Part shown: positions 15,563-22,522 of the stretch, piece after piece
Position numbering within the stretch: the stretch's first letter is position 1
How the letters are laid out: each line of letters begins with the position of its first letter
Source of the DNA: Acidisphaera sp035272265
GTDB taxonomy: Bacteria; Pseudomonadota; Alphaproteobacteria; Acetobacterales; Acetobacteraceae
Assembly: GCA_035272265.1 (NCBI GenBank)
Contig: DATEQV010000471.1
Span: 1 to 26,521, forward strand
Direction of reading: 5' to 3'
Length of the DNA stretch: 26,521 nucleotides
Position numbers and translations under genes: made by a program
The notes under the pieces: model-generated
The model's input: only the letters and a program-made list of their open reading frames with translations
Told to the model about the DNA's origin: nothing
Database searches by the model: none

Positions 15563-15590
15563 CCCGCGCTGTGCCGGGGAACAGCGCGGG
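15563..15590. terminator. Hairpin between the small lipoprotein and the hpnL-like gene
   Basis: CCCGCGCTGT (15563-15572) pairs perfectly with ACAGCGCGGG (15581-15590) around an 8-base loop. It lies between two converging genes, 25 bases past one stop and 21 bases before the other. A bidirectional terminator is the natural reading, but neither side has a T-run. Confidence 0.5.
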
Positions 15591-15611
15591 CCGTCGGTGC
15601 CGGACGCCGGC

Positions 15612-16589
15612 TCAGTTCCCCGCCGGCGAACGGCGCAGCCGCTGTGCCTCGGCGACCTGCCAGGCGAGCAGTGTCGGCACCCCGAACGTCAGGTCACGCG
15701 CGCGTCTGATCAGCGACGCGGCGAGCGCGACATCGGGCGGGATGCCGAACACCATGCCGAGGCCAGCATAGGCGGCTTCCTGCACGCCGAGATTGCCGGG
15801 GACGAGGAACGCCGCCGCAAGGATCGCGGCGAGCAGGCCCTCGATCGAGATCGCGTTCAGCACCGTGATGTCCGCGCCGAGCAGGCGGAAGGTGATGAAC
15901 GCGGCCATTCCGGTGCCGAGCCAGCCCAGCATGTGCAGGGCGGTGCCGAGCGCCAGCCGCCCCGGATGCGCGTAGATCGCCGCGAGCTGCGCCTGCAGCT
16001 GGTCGACATGCACCTGCGCGCCCTTCGCGCGGCGGCGTGCGATGCGCGCGCCTAACCAGCGGAAGATGCGGGCCGCGCCGCGCTGCACGAACATGAACCC
16101 GGCCAGCCCCGCCACGACCAGGCCGATCCCGATCGCGACCGGAACGACGAAGCCGGAATCCGGCTTGTGCGTCGCCAGGATGCACAGCGCGGTGATCGCA
16201 AAGGCGATCTGCGCGAGCACCTCGGCGGTGACGTCGACGATGGTCGAGGCCGCCGCGAACGACCCGCCCACGCCGCACAGGTTCACCGCCCGCGCCCCGG
16301 CAACGAAGCCGCCCATCTGCGCCAGCGGCAACAGGTTCGCAGCCGACTCGCGGACCATCCGTCCCCAGACCCAGATCCAGGTCGGCCGCCGGCCGCCGAT
16401 CTGGCCGAGCGCGTCCCAGGCGAAGCCGAGAGTGAGGAACACCAACATCTGCCACGCGACGGTCAGCGCGTAGCCGTCCCAGCCGACCGACCGCACCGCC
16501 CGCGAAACGTCGCCGAGGCCGGACCAGTCGATCAGCGCGATCCCGAGCCCGAGACCCGCCACCGCCAGCAGAACAGAGATGCGTCTCAC
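15612..16589 (-). CDS. hpnL: HpnL-like integral membrane protein (UPF0104 / lysylphosphatidylglycerol synthase membrane-domain family)
   Basis: A 325-residue polytopic membrane protein. Hydrophobic segments lie at about 5-20, 40-60, 120-140, 148-170, 212-235 and 250-285. The block FLVPGNLGVQEAAYAGLG (261-278) is the hallmark of this family, and there is no lysyl-transferase domain. Because it is divergent from hpnA it most likely belongs to the hopanoid-associated HpnL group, proposed to help transport or place hopanoids. Start: GTG at 16589 where VRRISVLLAVAG begins; upstream codons overlap hpnA on the other strand and look non-coding. No clear ribosome-binding site precedes it, so the start is uncertain by some residues. 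Confidence 0.75.
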   Translation of the reverse strand: MRRISVLLAVAGLGLGIALIDWSGLGDVSRAVRSVGWDGYALTVAWQMLVFLTLGFAWDALGQIGGRRPTWIWVWGRMVRESAANLLPLAQMGGFVAGARAVNLCGVGGSFAAASTIVDVTAEVLAQIAFAITALCILATHKPDSGFVVPVAIGIGLVVAGLAGFMFVQRGAARIFRWLGARIARRRAKGAQVHVDQLQAQLAAIYAHPGRLALGTALHMLGWLGTGMAAFITFRLLGADITVLNAISIEGLLAAILAAAFLVPGNLGVQEAAYAGLGMVFGIPPDVALAASLIRRARDLTFGVPTLLAWQVAEAQRLRRSPAGN

Positions 16590-16672
16590 GCGTGAACCCG
16601 GTCGGTTTCGCCGGCTCAGCCCCGGCGCTCGACTGCGAGCGGCGCCTCTACACCAAGCTGCGCCGCACGGGC

Positions 16673-16678
16673 TATACG
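16673..16678 (+). promoter_or_regulatory. Possible -10 element for the hpn operon
   Basis: TATACG lies 14 bases before the hpnA GTG in the short gap between hpnL and hpnA. No good -35 is present at 16-18 bases. If used, the leader would be only a few bases long, or translation would begin at the second GTG at 16704. Low confidence. Confidence 0.25.
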
Positions 16679-16691
16679 CCCTGCTCCGAAA

Positions 16692-17714
16692 GTGGATCGC
16701 AGCGTGGCCGACACAACTCTCGTCACCGGTGCTACCGGCTTCGTCGGCTCGGCCGTCGCGCGTGCGCTCGCCCGGCACGGCCACGCCCTGCGCCTGCTGG
16801 CGCGGGCCGGCAGCGACCGCCGCAACCTCGCCGGCCTCGATGCCGAGGTCGTCGAGGGCGACCTGCTCCGCCCCGACACGCTCGCCCCAGCCGTCGCGGG
16901 TTGCCGGTATGTGGTTCATGTCGCTGCCGATTATCGGATTTGGGTGCCGGATCCGGCCCGCATGCTGGCGGCCAATGTTGACGGCACACTGACGGTGATG
17001 CGTGCCGCCCTCGCCGCCGGTGTCGAGCGGGTCGTCTACTGCTCCTCGGTCGCCGCCCTAGGCCTGACCAAGGACGGCTCGCCCGCGGATGAGACGACGC
17101 CTGCGCATGAGGACGCAATCGTCGGAATTTACAAGAAATCGAAATACCGCGCCGAGCAGGCCGTGCTCGCCATGGCAAGGGACGAACCGCTGCCGGTCGT
17201 GGTGGTCAACCCGTCCACCCCGATCGGCCCGCGCGATATCAAGCCCACGCCCACCGGCCGGATGATCGCCGACGCGGCGTCCGGACGCATGCCGGCCTAT
17301 GTCAACACCGGCCTCAACGTCGTTCATGTCGACGATGTCGGCGAGGGCCACGCGCTCGCCCTCGAACGCGGCCGGATCGGCGAAAAATACATCCTGGGCG
17401 GCGAGAACATGACGCTGGCCGAAATCCTCGCCGTCGTCGCCGAGCTAAGCGGCCGCCGGCCGCCGTGGGTCCGGCTGCCGCTCGGCGCCGTCTGGCCGGT
17501 AGCCGTGGCCTCCGAACTGATCGCGCGGGGCTTCGGCGTGGAGCCGATGGTGACGCGGGATCACCTGCGGATGGCCCGCAAGATGATGTTCTTCAGCTCG
17601 GCCAAGGCGATGCGGGAGCTTGGCTACCGCCCGCGGCCGGCGCGCGAGGCGATCGCCGATGCGGTGGCGTGGTTCCGTGAGGCGGGGATGGTGAAGCGGG
17701 CGCGCGCGGCATGA
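16692..17714 (+). CDS. hpnA: Hopanoid-associated sugar epimerase/reductase, HpnA
   Basis: A 340-residue extended short-chain dehydrogenase. It carries TGATGFVGSAVARAL (12-26), HVAADYRIW (76-84), CSSVAALG (117-124), the catalytic pair Y147/K151 in YKKSK, and NPSTPIGPRDIKPTPTGRM, a segment typical of HpnA. It is the first gene of the hopanoid operon and probably acts on the sugar or polyol side chain of hopanoids; the exact reaction is not established. Two GTG codons could start it: 16692, or 16704 (giving MADTTLVTG). Neither has a strong ribosome-binding site. It ends in an ATGA overlap with hpnB. Confidence 0.9.
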   Translation: MDRSVADTTLVTGATGFVGSAVARALARHGHALRLLARAGSDRRNLAGLDAEVVEGDLLRPDTLAPAVAGCRYVVHVAADYRIWVPDPARMLAANVDGTLTVMRAALAAGVERVVYCSSVAALGLTKDGSPADETTPAHEDAIVGIYKKSKYRAEQAVLAMARDEPLPVVVVNPSTPIGPRDIKPTPTGRMIADAASGRMPAYVNTGLNVVHVDDVGEGHALALERGRIGEKYILGGENMTLAEILAVVAELSGRRPPWVRLPLGAVWPVAVASELIARGFGVEPMVTRDHLRMARKMMFFSSAKAMRELGYRPRPAREAIADAVAWFREAGMVKRARAA

Positions 17715-18829
17715 CGCTCTTCGCCGCGTTCGTGCTGCTGCTCTGGGCGTACATGCTGTTCGGACGGGACCGGTTCTGGCAGGCCGGCCCGGTGCTCGAG
17801 CCCGCCGACGCGCCCGACCCGGCGCCGTCGGTCGCGGTCGTCGTGCCGGCCCGCAACGAGGCCGAGGGCGTCGAGCTCGCCGTCCGCTCGCTGGTGTCGC
17901 AGGACTACCCCGGCGCGCTGCACGTCGTGGTGGTCGACGACGACAGCGACGACGGCACCGGCGCGCTCGCGCAGGCGGCGGGCGGCGACCGGGTGCAGGT
18001 CGTGCATGGCAAGCAGCGCCCGGCCGGCTGGACCGGCAAGCTGTGGGCGGTTTCGCAGGGACTCGACGCGGCGGGCGATAGCGAGTTCGTGCTGCTGACC
18101 GATGCCGACATCGTCCACGAGCGCCACCACGTCGCGACCCTCGTCGCGCAGGCCGAGCGGCATCGGCTCGACATGGTTTCCGAGATGGTGCGGCTGCACT
18201 GCGACAGCTTCGCCGAGCACGCACTGGTGCCGGCGTTCGTGTTCTTCTTCCAGATGCTCTATCCGTTCGATGCCGTGAACGACCCTACGCAGTCCGTGGC
18301 CGCCGCCGCCGGCGGCACGATGCTCGTGCGCCGCCGCGCGCTGGAGCGCATCGGCGGCATCGCGGCGATCAGCGGCGCGCTGATCGACGACGTGGCACTG
18401 GCGCGCGCGATCAAGGCGGGCGGGCGCATCTTCCTCGGCCACAGCATGCTGGCCGAGAGCATGCGCGCCTACCCGCGCGTCGCCGACGTCTGGCGCATGA
18501 TCGCCCGCAGCGCCTACGTGCAGCTGCGTTTCTCGCCGTGGCTGCTGGCGGGAACGGTTGTCGGGATGGCGCTGCTGTGGCTCGCCCCGCCGGCGTTGAC
18601 GATCTTCGGCCATGGCTGGGCGCGGCTGTTTGACGCGATCGCCTGGGCGGCGTCGGCGGCGTCGTTCCTGCCCACGCTGGGGCGGTTCGGCGCGTCGATG
18701 CTGTGGGCGCTCGCGCTGCCGGTGATTGCGGTGTTCTATGTGGCCGCCACCATCGGCTCGGCGGTCGATCACTGGCGCGGGCGCGGCGTGAGCTGGCGGG
18801 GCCGCGACTACGCGGGGTCGCGGGCATGA
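17711..18829 (+). CDS. hpnB: Hopene-associated glycosyltransferase, HpnB
   Basis: A 372-residue membrane-anchored GT-A enzyme. It has an N-terminal membrane segment (LFAAFVLLLWAYMLF, 3-17), VVVPARNEAEG (43-53), VVDDDSDDGT (74-83), LTDADI (129-134), and C-terminal hydrophobic segments between about 280 and 355. This layout matches HpnB, which is linked with hopanoid head-group modification; its donor and acceptor are not known from sequence. Its start overlaps the hpnA stop and its stop overlaps the hpnC start, both as ATGA, so translation is coupled. Length is normal for the family. Confidence 0.9.
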   Translation: MTLFAAFVLLLWAYMLFGRDRFWQAGPVLEPADAPDPAPSVAVVVPARNEAEGVELAVRSLVSQDYPGALHVVVVDDDSDDGTGALAQAAGGDRVQVVHGKQRPAGWTGKLWAVSQGLDAAGDSEFVLLTDADIVHERHHVATLVAQAERHRLDMVSEMVRLHCDSFAEHALVPAFVFFFQMLYPFDAVNDPTQSVAAAAGGTMLVRRRALERIGGIAAISGALIDDVALARAIKAGGRIFLGHSMLAESMRAYPRVADVWRMIARSAYVQLRFSPWLLAGTVVGMALLWLAPPALTIFGHGWARLFDAIAWAASAASFLPTLGRFGASMLWALALPVIAVFYVAATIGSAVDHWRGRGVSWRGRDYAGSRA

Positions 18830-19665
18830 GCGCGGTGCTCGACGCGCCCTCGGTCGAGCAGTGGTCGGGCAAGGATCGCGGCGACGAGAACTTCCCCGTG
18901 GGCGTGCTGATCCGTCCCGCGCTGCGCCACCACGTGCATGCGTTCTATGCGTTCGCGCGCAACGCCGACGACATCGCCGACAGCCCCGTGCTGTCGGCCG
19001 ACGACAAGGTCGCGCGGCTCGACGTGATGGAGGCGGCGCTGACCGAGGGCGCGCCGGGCTCGCCGAGCGGGGCGCGGCTGCGGGCGAGCCTTGCCGAGAC
19101 CGGGACCTCCGCGAGGCACGCGGTCGAGCTGCTGGTCGCCTTCCGCCGCGACGCGACGAAGCGGCGGTATGCGACCTGGGACGAGCTGATTGACTACTGC
19201 CGATACTCGGCGATGCCGGTCGGGCGCCATGTCCTCGACCTGCACGGCGAACGTCCCGAGACGTGGGAGCCGTCCGACGCCCTTTGCACCGCGTTGCAGG
19301 TGCTGAACCACATGCAGGACTGTGCGCAGGATCTCGCGGCGCTCGACCGCTGCTATGTGCCCGAGGACATGCTGGCCGCGCACGGCGCGTCGGTCGAGGA
19401 CGTGCGCCTTGTGTCGGAAACCTCCGGCCTGCGCGCGACCTTCGCCGAGATGCTCGACCGCGTCGATGCGCTCAACGAGACGGCGCGAAGCCTGCCGCGG
19501 GCGACGCGCGACCTTCGCCTGCGGCTGGAGACGGCGGTGATCGTCGGCCTGTCGCATCGCCTGGCGCGACGGCTGCGCCGCGGCGATCCGCTGGCGGGTC
19601 GCGTGCGGCTGCACAAGAGCGATGCGGTGGCGAGCATGCTCGCATCGTTGCGTTCGCTGGCATGA
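18826..19665 (+). CDS. hpnC: Hydroxysqualene synthase, HpnC
   Basis: A 279-residue squalene/phytoene synthase-type enzyme. In the bacterial three-step route HpnC converts presqualene diphosphate to hydroxysqualene. The first aspartate-rich motif is in YAFARNADDIAD (41-52); the second site reads NHMQDCAQD (161-169), where the usual DxxED is altered to QDCAQD, followed by RCYVPEDML. GenPept-style names for this gene often say squalene synthase. The start is fixed by ATGA overlap with hpnB; a longer in-frame reading from 18703 lies in the hpnB coding region. It is paired with hpnD immediately downstream, also through ATGA. Confidence 0.92.
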   Translation: MSAVLDAPSVEQWSGKDRGDENFPVGVLIRPALRHHVHAFYAFARNADDIADSPVLSADDKVARLDVMEAALTEGAPGSPSGARLRASLAETGTSARHAVELLVAFRRDATKRRYATWDELIDYCRYSAMPVGRHVLDLHGERPETWEPSDALCTALQVLNHMQDCAQDLAALDRCYVPEDMLAAHGASVEDVRLVSETSGLRATFAEMLDRVDALNETARSLPRATRDLRLRLETAVIVGLSHRLARRLRRGDPLAGRVRLHKSDAVASMLASLRSLA

Positions 19666-20522
19666 GCGCGGCACCGCTGGGGCTGTCCGCGGCCGACCGC
19701 GCCGAGGTGGAGGCGATCGTCTGCCGCGCCGGCACCAGCTTCTATCGCGGCATGCGCGTCCTGCCGCCCGACCGCCGCTACGCGATGTATGGGGTGTACG
19801 CGTTCTGCCGTCTGGTCGATGACATTGCCGACGACGACGACGCGACGTTCGAGGCGAAGGCGCCGCGCCTCGACGCATGGCGCCGCCGCGTGGACGACCT
19901 GTTCGCCGGCGAGGCCGACGGCCCCGTCACGCGTGCGCTGCTGGCCGCGGTGCGCACGTTCGGGCTGCGCCGGCAGGACTTCCTCGACGTCATCGATGGC
20001 ATGGCGATGGACGCGGGTGTGCCGATCGTCGCCCCCACGCTCGCCGAGCTGGACCTGTACTGTGATCGCGTGGCGGCGGCTGTCGGCCGGCTGTCGGTAC
20101 GCGCGTTCGGCGACTCCTCGCCCGCTGCCGACGAGGTCGCCTACAACCTCGGCCGGGCGCTGCAGCTGACCAACATCCTGCGCGATCTGCACGAGGACGC
20201 CGTGCGGGGCCGCATCTATCTGCCGCAGGAGTGGCTGCACGACGCCGGCATCTCGCCGAATCCCGAGACGCTGCTGTCCGAGTCGCGCCTGCCCGAGGTG
20301 TGCGAGCGGGTGGCGGCGTTGGCGCACGAACATTTCGACCGGGCGCACACCGCGATGCAGAGTTGCGACCGCCGTGCGATGAAGCCGGCGCGGCTGATGG
20401 GTGCGACCTACGCTGCGATCCTGGCGCGGCTGGAAAGCCGCGGCTGGGAGGACAACGAGGAGCGCGTCGGCCTGCCCGCGTGGCAGAAGCTGTGGCTGGC
20501 CTTGCGCTACGGCGTGGTCTGA
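19662..20522 (+). CDS. hpnD: Presqualene diphosphate synthase, HpnD
   Basis: A 286-residue head-to-head prenyl synthase that joins two farnesyl diphosphates into presqualene diphosphate. It has both intact metal-binding motifs: YAFCRLVDDIADDDD (46-60) and NILRDLHEDAVRGRIYLP (171-188). FYRGMRVLP near residue 27 is also typical. The start overlaps the hpnC stop as ATGA. The gene ends with LALRYGVV, and the coupled chain is broken after it: a toxin-antitoxin pair lies before hpnE. Paralogue of HpnC, with the DxxED-type second site retained. Confidence 0.93.
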   Translation: MSAAPLGLSAADRAEVEAIVCRAGTSFYRGMRVLPPDRRYAMYGVYAFCRLVDDIADDDDATFEAKAPRLDAWRRRVDDLFAGEADGPVTRALLAAVRTFGLRRQDFLDVIDGMAMDAGVPIVAPTLAELDLYCDRVAAAVGRLSVRAFGDSSPAADEVAYNLGRALQLTNILRDLHEDAVRGRIYLPQEWLHDAGISPNPETLLSESRLPEVCERVAALAHEHFDRAHTAMQSCDRRAMKPARLMGATYAAILARLESRGWEDNEERVGLPAWQKLWLALRYGVV

Positions 20523-20588
20523 CTCGGGTGGCGTTCGGATCGCACGGACGCCTGTCTGAGGGTATCCTGGGGCGAGAGGAGACAGCAC

Positions 20589-20879
20589 ATGAGTGTCGTG
20601 CAATTGCCTGACGACTTGAAGCAGGTGATCGATCGCCAGATCGCAGCCGGTCGTACCGCAAACGAAGCCGAGTTCCTGGCCGCGGCGATCCAACGCTACG
20701 CCGAAGCTCTCGAGTGTGATGAGGCCGACCTCATCGCAGCGGCTGACGAGGGGATCGCCGATATCGAGGCGGGACGGTGCGAGACCATAGCCGGCCCCGA
20801 TGACGTGCAGCGCCTCCGCGCGGAACTCCGCGACCGGCTGGATCAGCTTGCGACCCAACGCGGACCGGCCGCACGCTGA
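20589..20879 (+). CDS. ParD-like ribbon-helix-helix antitoxin
   Basis: A 96-residue protein whose N-terminus (VVQLPDDLKQVIDRQIAAGRT) reads as the strand and first helix of a ribbon-helix-helix DNA-binding domain, followed by an acidic C-terminal part (GIADIEAGRC, then DDVQRLRAEL) expected to wrap the toxin. AGAGGAG ends seven bases before the ATG. The next gene starts directly after its stop, the usual antitoxin-toxin order. Such antitoxins usually repress their own promoter. The 66-base leader contains TATCCT (20563-20568) and an interrupted GGCGT...ACGCC repeat as operator candidates, both weak. It sits between hpnD and hpnE. Confidence 0.82.
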   Translation: MSVVQLPDDLKQVIDRQIAAGRTANEAEFLAAAIQRYAEALECDEADLIAAADEGIADIEAGRCETIAGPDDVQRLRAELRDRLDQLATQRGPAAR

Positions 20880-21230
20880 GTGACCTTCCGCCTTGCCGCA
20901 CGTGCTCGCCGCGATCTCGACGCCATTCTGCACTATAGCTTGGCCGAGTACGGGTTTGATGCGGCCGGACGCTATGAACTTCTGCTCACGACAGCAATGC
21001 AAGAGATCGCTCGGCAACCGCTCCTGGTCGGCTCCCGCCCGGTGACAAGACGGCGTGGCGTGCGCTGCTACTCGATCATCCATAGTCGTCTGCACGTTCC
21101 ACCCGGGCAACGTGTCCGCAGGCCGGCGCACCAAGTGGTCTATCGCGTAGCAGAGGACGACGTTGTCGAGATCCTTGGCATCGTCGGGGACAGCTACCCG
21201 GCGCTACGGGTTCGGTCTTCGCGGCCATAG
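20880..21230 (+). CDS. ParE/RelE-superfamily toxin
   Basis: A 116-residue protein starting with a GTG immediately after the antitoxin stop. The opening AARARRDLDAILHYSLAEYG, the later RYELLLTTAMQEIARQP, and the closing HQVVYRVAEDDVVEILGIVGD fit the ParE pattern of two N-terminal helices and a C-terminal sheet. ParE-type toxins usually poison DNA gyrase and RelE-type ones cleave mRNA; which applies here is not decidable from sequence. It is slightly longer than typical ParE (about 95-100), with extra residues around SRLHVPPGQRVRRP. It is probably an intact module, since both frames are open and adjacent. Confidence 0.8.
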   Translation: MTFRLAARARRDLDAILHYSLAEYGFDAAGRYELLLTTAMQEIARQPLLVGSRPVTRRRGVRCYSIIHSRLHVPPGQRVRRPAHQVVYRVAEDDVVEILGIVGDSYPALRVRSSRP

Positions 21231-21264
21231 GCAAGCGAAGGCCGTCGCTCTACGTCAGCCGCCG

Positions 21265-22518
21265 ATGACCATCCACATCATCGGCGGCGGCCTCGCCGGC
21301 CTTTCCGCCGCCGTTGCGCTGACCAAAGCCGGCCACCCGATCGTCCTCTACGAGTCCGGCCCGCAGGCTGGGGGACGGTGCCGCTCCTACGACGACCGCG
21401 AACTCGGCTGCCGCGTCGACAACGGCAACCACCTGCTGCTGTCCGGGAACACGGCCGCGCTCGATTACCTGGCCACGGTCGGGGCGCGCGACACGCTCGG
21501 CGGGCCGGGCGCGCCGTTCTTCCCGTTCATGGACCTCGCGTCGGGCAAACGCTGGACGCTGCGGCCGAGCGCGGGGCGCCTGCCGCTGTGGGTGTTCAGC
21601 CCGATCCGCCGTGTGCCCGGGACGAAGGCCCTCGACTACCTCCGCCTGCTGCCGCTCGCGCGCGCCAATGGTGCGGCGACGATCGACGACCTGCTGCCGC
21701 CCGGTGCGCTTCGCCGCAACCTGCTCGAGCCGCTTGCCATCTCCGCGCTCAACACGCCGCCGCAGCAGGCCCGCGCCGCGCTGATGGCGGCGGTGATGCG
21801 CGAGACGCTGACGCGCGGCGGCTCCGCCTGTATCCCGCTGTTCCCGGCCGGGTCTCTGTCGGAGACGCTGATCGACCCTGCACTGCGCTGGCTGCAGGGC
21901 AGGGGGGCGACGATCCATCTCGGCCGGCGCATCGCCGACCTGTCGGTCGCCGACGGCCGGGTCGTGGGGCTCGGCACCACCGCGGGGGCTGTCGCGTTGG
22001 CAGCGCATGACGCCGTCATCCTCGCCACCCCACCCTGGGTCGCCACCGATCTGCTGCCCGGCCTCGTCGCCCCGGACAGTTTCCAGGCCATCATGAACCT
22101 GCATTTTGCCGTGGCCCCGGCCGCCCCCCCGGCCGACATCGCCCGCGCCGGGTTCGTCGGGCTCGTCGGGGGCACGTCGGAGTGGGTGTTCCTCAAGCCC
22201 GGCCACGTCTCCGTGACCATCAGCGCGGCCAACCGCTTCCTCGACACGCCGCCCGAAGAGCTCGCGGCCACCGTCTGGCCCGAGGTGTGCAAAGCTCTCG
22301 GCCTCGTGAGCGACATGCCCCGTTGCCGCGTCGTGAAGGAGAAGCGCGCGACCTTCGCCGCGACGCCCGTTCAGGATTCGCGCCGTCCCGGCGCGCGTAC
22401 GGCGATCCGCAACCTGTTCCTCGCCGGGGACTGGACCAGCACAGGCTTGCCCGCAACCATTGAAGGTGCCATCAGGTCCGGCAGAACGGCTGCCGATATG
22501 ATTCGCGCGGCCCTATAG
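21265..22518 (+). CDS. hpnE: Hydroxysqualene dehydroxylase, HpnE
   Basis: A 417-residue FAD-dependent amine-oxidase-type enzyme that reduces hydroxysqualene to squalene, the last step of the HpnDCE route. The dinucleotide-binding motif IIGGGLAGLSAAVALTKAG is at 5-23, followed by YESGPQAGGRCRS (29-41). The C-terminal flavin-binding block NLFLAGDWTSTGLPATIEGA is near 383-402. The start at 21265 fits the family N-terminus; an earlier in-frame start lies within the toxin gene. There is no strong ribosome-binding site, and the toxin gene ends 34 bases upstream. It ends four bases before shc. Confidence 0.92.
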   Translation: MTIHIIGGGLAGLSAAVALTKAGHPIVLYESGPQAGGRCRSYDDRELGCRVDNGNHLLLSGNTAALDYLATVGARDTLGGPGAPFFPFMDLASGKRWTLRPSAGRLPLWVFSPIRRVPGTKALDYLRLLPLARANGAATIDDLLPPGALRRNLLEPLAISALNTPPQQARAALMAAVMRETLTRGGSACIPLFPAGSLSETLIDPALRWLQGRGATIHLGRRIADLSVADGRVVGLGTTAGAVALAAHDAVILATPPWVATDLLPGLVAPDSFQAIMNLHFAVAPAAPPADIARAGFVGLVGGTSEWVFLKPGHVSVTISAANRFLDTPPEELAATVWPEVCKALGLVSDMPRCRVVKEKRATFAATPVQDSRRPGARTAIRNLFLAGDWTSTGLPATIEGAIRSGRTAADMIRAAL

Positions 22519-22522
22519 TCAT

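Noticed and set aside
19353..21134. Open minus-strand frame of 593 codons opposite hpnD and the toxin-antitoxin pair
   Set aside because: It is antisense to well supported synthase motifs and the ribbon-helix-helix/ParE pair, with no recognisable domain.
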